From Boswellia sacra (taxonomy: Eukaryota; Streptophyta; Magnoliopsida; Sapindales; Burseraceae), in NCBI GenBank assembly GCA_013180625.2, contig SNVD02011147.1, forward strand, positions 1 to 64,000: DNA of 64,000 bases, in the 5' to 3' direction. The notes beneath the pieces were generated by a model, which was given only the letters and a program-made list of their open reading frames with translations, was not told where the DNA came from and did not search any database. The position numbers and the translations under genes were made by a program. Numbering within the stretch: position 1 is the first letter of the stretch; every line of letters starts with the position of its first letter. Shown piece after piece: positions 61,741 through 64,000 of the stretch.

Positions 61741-62411
61741 GTTTTCCTTAATAGCTTGGGAATGTTTAAATGTTTTAAAGAAAAATATTGAAAAATGTTC
61801 TCTAGAAAGTATTTACCGGGCATCACGTAGAAGAATGTATCAACTATTTTCGACAACCAGTATTGTTCGTGTTTCTTTACGACCACGAAAAAGCACTTTT
61901 ATGATATTGAAATCAAAGTATGAAACACATGCAAAAACACGTTAAATTAGCACATTAATTAACCCAATTTTGTTATTGTTCCTTGATGGACGATTAATAA
62001 TTGCCAAATAACGAATAATAACAATATGTAATAATATAAAGAAAGCAGGGTAAATTCCAAAAGATTTTAATTAAAAAAGAACTTTTCAACTGAGATTAGG
62101 TGAGGTTGTGTTAAGAATACGAAAATGTAGACATTAAACCGAGTCAAATTATGACCAAGTTGGTCCGTATATCACTGTATGCTTAGAGAAAATAAATGTA
62201 TGGTTTGTAGAATCGAAGCGTGTGCTCCGTTTATTGATGGTTCGTAGACAATACTATAGTCAAAGCCTACCAACATTGACATGTTTTTCTCAGGCTAATT
62301 AAAATGCTTTGTTATATTATAAGTATCGTCTGCAGAAGAGTTGTAGCAGACCTTGTAGTTGTTTTCTTTACTTTCTTTTTTTTCTTTTCTTTTGGTTGTG
62401 GTTTCATCATC
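59538..62411. other. Upstream region of the MYB gene and spacer
   Basis: The part next to 59537 should hold the MYB promoter. A plus-strand frame at 59754-60011 has a coding-like second half (from about 59845) but no recognised domain; see findings. The remainder is AT-rich with a TA microsatellite at 61681-61736, which produces the frames at 61529-61945. Confidence 0.5.
61681..61736. repeat. TA dinucleotide microsatellite
   Basis: About 28 TA units in AT-rich spacer DNA. It can fold on itself and is likely to vary in length. Tyr/Ile repeats in the frames crossing it are artefacts. Confidence 0.95.
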
Positions 62412-62585
62412 ATGGCCTTCTTCTCAAACATTTTCAGCTGTTTTACAGAACCGGCTGAGTCCAAACGATTTGTATGCAATGGAGATGTATGTTATCTCGA
62501 TACTCAGAAGAAAATCGGAGAAAAAGGCTCCAAAAAAAAGCAAAAACAAGGTTTTCCTATTTCCTTTTCAAGCTGGAGAGGTTGA
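62412..62585 (+). CDS. Small putative plant protein (57 residues)
   Basis: An ATG at 62412 opens a 57-residue frame beginning MAFFSNIFSCF and ending SFSSWRG. The FFS.IFSCF N terminus followed by a Lys-rich stretch (KKIGEKGSKKKQKQ) resembles a group of very short plant proteins of unknown function, which I recall only loosely. The Cys and hydrophobic N terminus could serve for membrane attachment. The frame extends upstream to 62304, but that part is T-rich and looks like a leader. The 3' flank up to about 63050 reads like a 3'-UTR. No second exon was seen. Confidence 0.45.
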   Translation: MAFFSNIFSCFTEPAESKRFVCNGDVCYLDTQKKIGEKGSKKKQKQGFPISFSSWRG

Positions 62586-64000
62586 ATAGATTAAATGGGT
62601 CCTCATCAAGGTAGAAAAAGAAAAGAAAAAGAAAAATTAGTGAGCTGGGTATAGATTATATTGTACTCAGTTAAAAGTTTGACTGTGCTGATGCTGTTGC
62701 TTATAGTTTTGTGTAACTTGTTGATGATGTACACCTGTGTTTCTCTGATGTATTGTATTGCTGTAATTGCATTCGTGAAAGTGATCCAAAACAGGTTGAT
62801 TATGGCTGGAAATCATATTGGTTTCTGATGTTGTAGCCGATTCAGCTGTAAAAGGTCATGGAATTGACTCTCTCTTTTTGTGAGAGAAAGAAATGGTAGT
62901 GTCAATAATAATATGGCCATTGAATGATGAGAATTTTCTTCGCAAGATGTAGCATGGTAATGACAATGCAATGCAATTCCTCATATTTATTGTAACATTT
63001 TAGTTGTAGTTTTAGCAGATCCTGTAAAGTTGCTGTGTTTAGTTGTTATCTTTTGATATTTATAAGGCGCTAGCTTACTATAATCTAAATTTATAATTTA
63101 CTTTTTTACGTTAATTTATAACTATCCTTCTATTTCAAATTTTCAATTATGAAAAAGGAGTTAAAACATTGTTACTTCGAGTGAAACCAAGTAATTGCAC
63201 AGGATCGTGGTGTATAGATAATTACAAATTTGTATTAAAAATTTTTTACTGGTGATATGATATCCAAACGATACATATTCCACTTTCTGCAGGAATATGA
63301 AATTTTAATTAAATATAACAGAATAATGCAGGAGAGCCCAAGATTATTTACAATTACGTCTCCCTATGTTTAAAGCTTCAAAACTAAGACCTACGAAGAA
63401 AATAGTGTTTCTTTATCCAGTCAAATTATTATTACTATTATTATTTCTCTTGCTTTAGAAGTAAACACCTTGGAAAATTCAACAAAATCAAAGAAGACCA
63501 AGAATAGCTCCATTCAAGAGAAAGCAGCAGCAGAGGAGAGAAGTGGAATCATCAATGCAACTATGTAGAAGGTATCAAATACAACTACAATCTGACCAAT
63601 AACTCTAGTAAACCTGTAACATATGTACAAGGCATCTACTAGGTTTTACATGTAAATTCATCTAATTAAGAACTGCTAATCAATAAGTAACCATCGCGAA
63701 ACAATCACTGCTCTGCTGAACTCTTCCAAGTTTAGCGCCTGGGATTATACAACAGATGGAAACTGCCATTCCATTTGTCAAGTCAGTAGCTCCAGTTAGG
63801 AAAAGTTGACAGAAAAAAGCTCTATTCAAAAATTATCCTCCCCAACTGCCACCAGTTCATCCTTATCTTGTCCAACCTCCAGAAACAACCCAAGTCAAGG
63901 TCTCTATTCGACAACCCCATTTTCTTATTCCATGCAAGAATGCAACTAAACTTTCACCTTTCAGCTCAGAGCTGAGCCATTTCTACATCGTATCAAAAAA
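62586..64000. other. End of window, no gene assigned
   Basis: The first 400 bases may be the 3'-UTR of the small gene. From about 63340 on the composition is less AT-rich, and the sequence could be the 3'-UTR of a minus-strand gene whose coding part lies beyond the window. I see no coding exon that I can name. Confidence 0.4.

Noticed and set aside
61529..61945. Frames through a Tyr/Ile repeat on both strands
   Set aside because: Artefact of the TA dinucleotide run at 61681-61736.

Overview
This is eukaryotic nuclear DNA from a flowering plant, almost certainly a eudicot. The background is AT-rich. Genes are split by GT-AG introns, the proteins belong to plant families (S40/DUF584, GPP-synthase small subunit, GT31 galactosyltransferase, CASP-like, ATG8, GAMYB), a miR159 target site is present, and the intergenic DNA is packed with plant transposons. 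A woody dicot such as Citrus would fit, but I cannot prove the species from the sequence.

Layout. 1-3.3 kb: AT-rich spacer with an old hAT-like remnant. 3.3-4.5 kb (+): an S40 senescence-regulator gene. 6.9-17.6 kb: two diverged copies, both on the minus strand, of the type-I small subunit of heterodimeric geranyl(geranyl) diphosphate synthase. The 17.6-kb copy is intact; the 7.8-kb copy is frameshifted. Between them lie a Mutator-like element with a nested hAT-like element, another long-TIR element, a decayed PPR gene split by a non-autonomous CACTA element, and a second hAT-like element with a perfect 8-bp target duplication. 17.7-23.3 kb: gene-free, AT-rich. 23.5-34.2 kb: a complete 10.6-kb Ty3/gypsy retrotransposon of the Tat/Ogre type on the minus strand, with two LTRs and a perfect 5-bp target duplication, itself inserted in a small TIR element. 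34.7-41.3 kb: more DNA transposons, a copia-like solo LTR and a pogo-like element. 43-59.5 kb: the gene-rich part, with a beta-1,3-galactosyltransferase (11 coding exons), a CASP-like membrane protein (3 exons), ATG8 (5 exons) and, on the minus strand, a GAMYB-type R2R3-MYB gene (3 exons) with a miR159 site. A short putative gene of 57 codons lies at 62.4 kb.

The most unusual object is inside the gypsy element. Opposite to gag-pol, on the plus strand, sits a multi-exon gene of 639 codons with its own TATA-like box, a predicted 5'-UTR intron and four coding exons that join in frame. Its product resembles the 'putative gypsy type transposon' domain (PF04195-like) followed by a coiled coil. It is uninterrupted, while gag-pol on the other strand carries seven in-frame stops and two frameshifts. 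Exon joins for all spliced genes were deduced by eye from GT/AG sites, reading frame and family knowledge; no alignment or transcript evidence was available.
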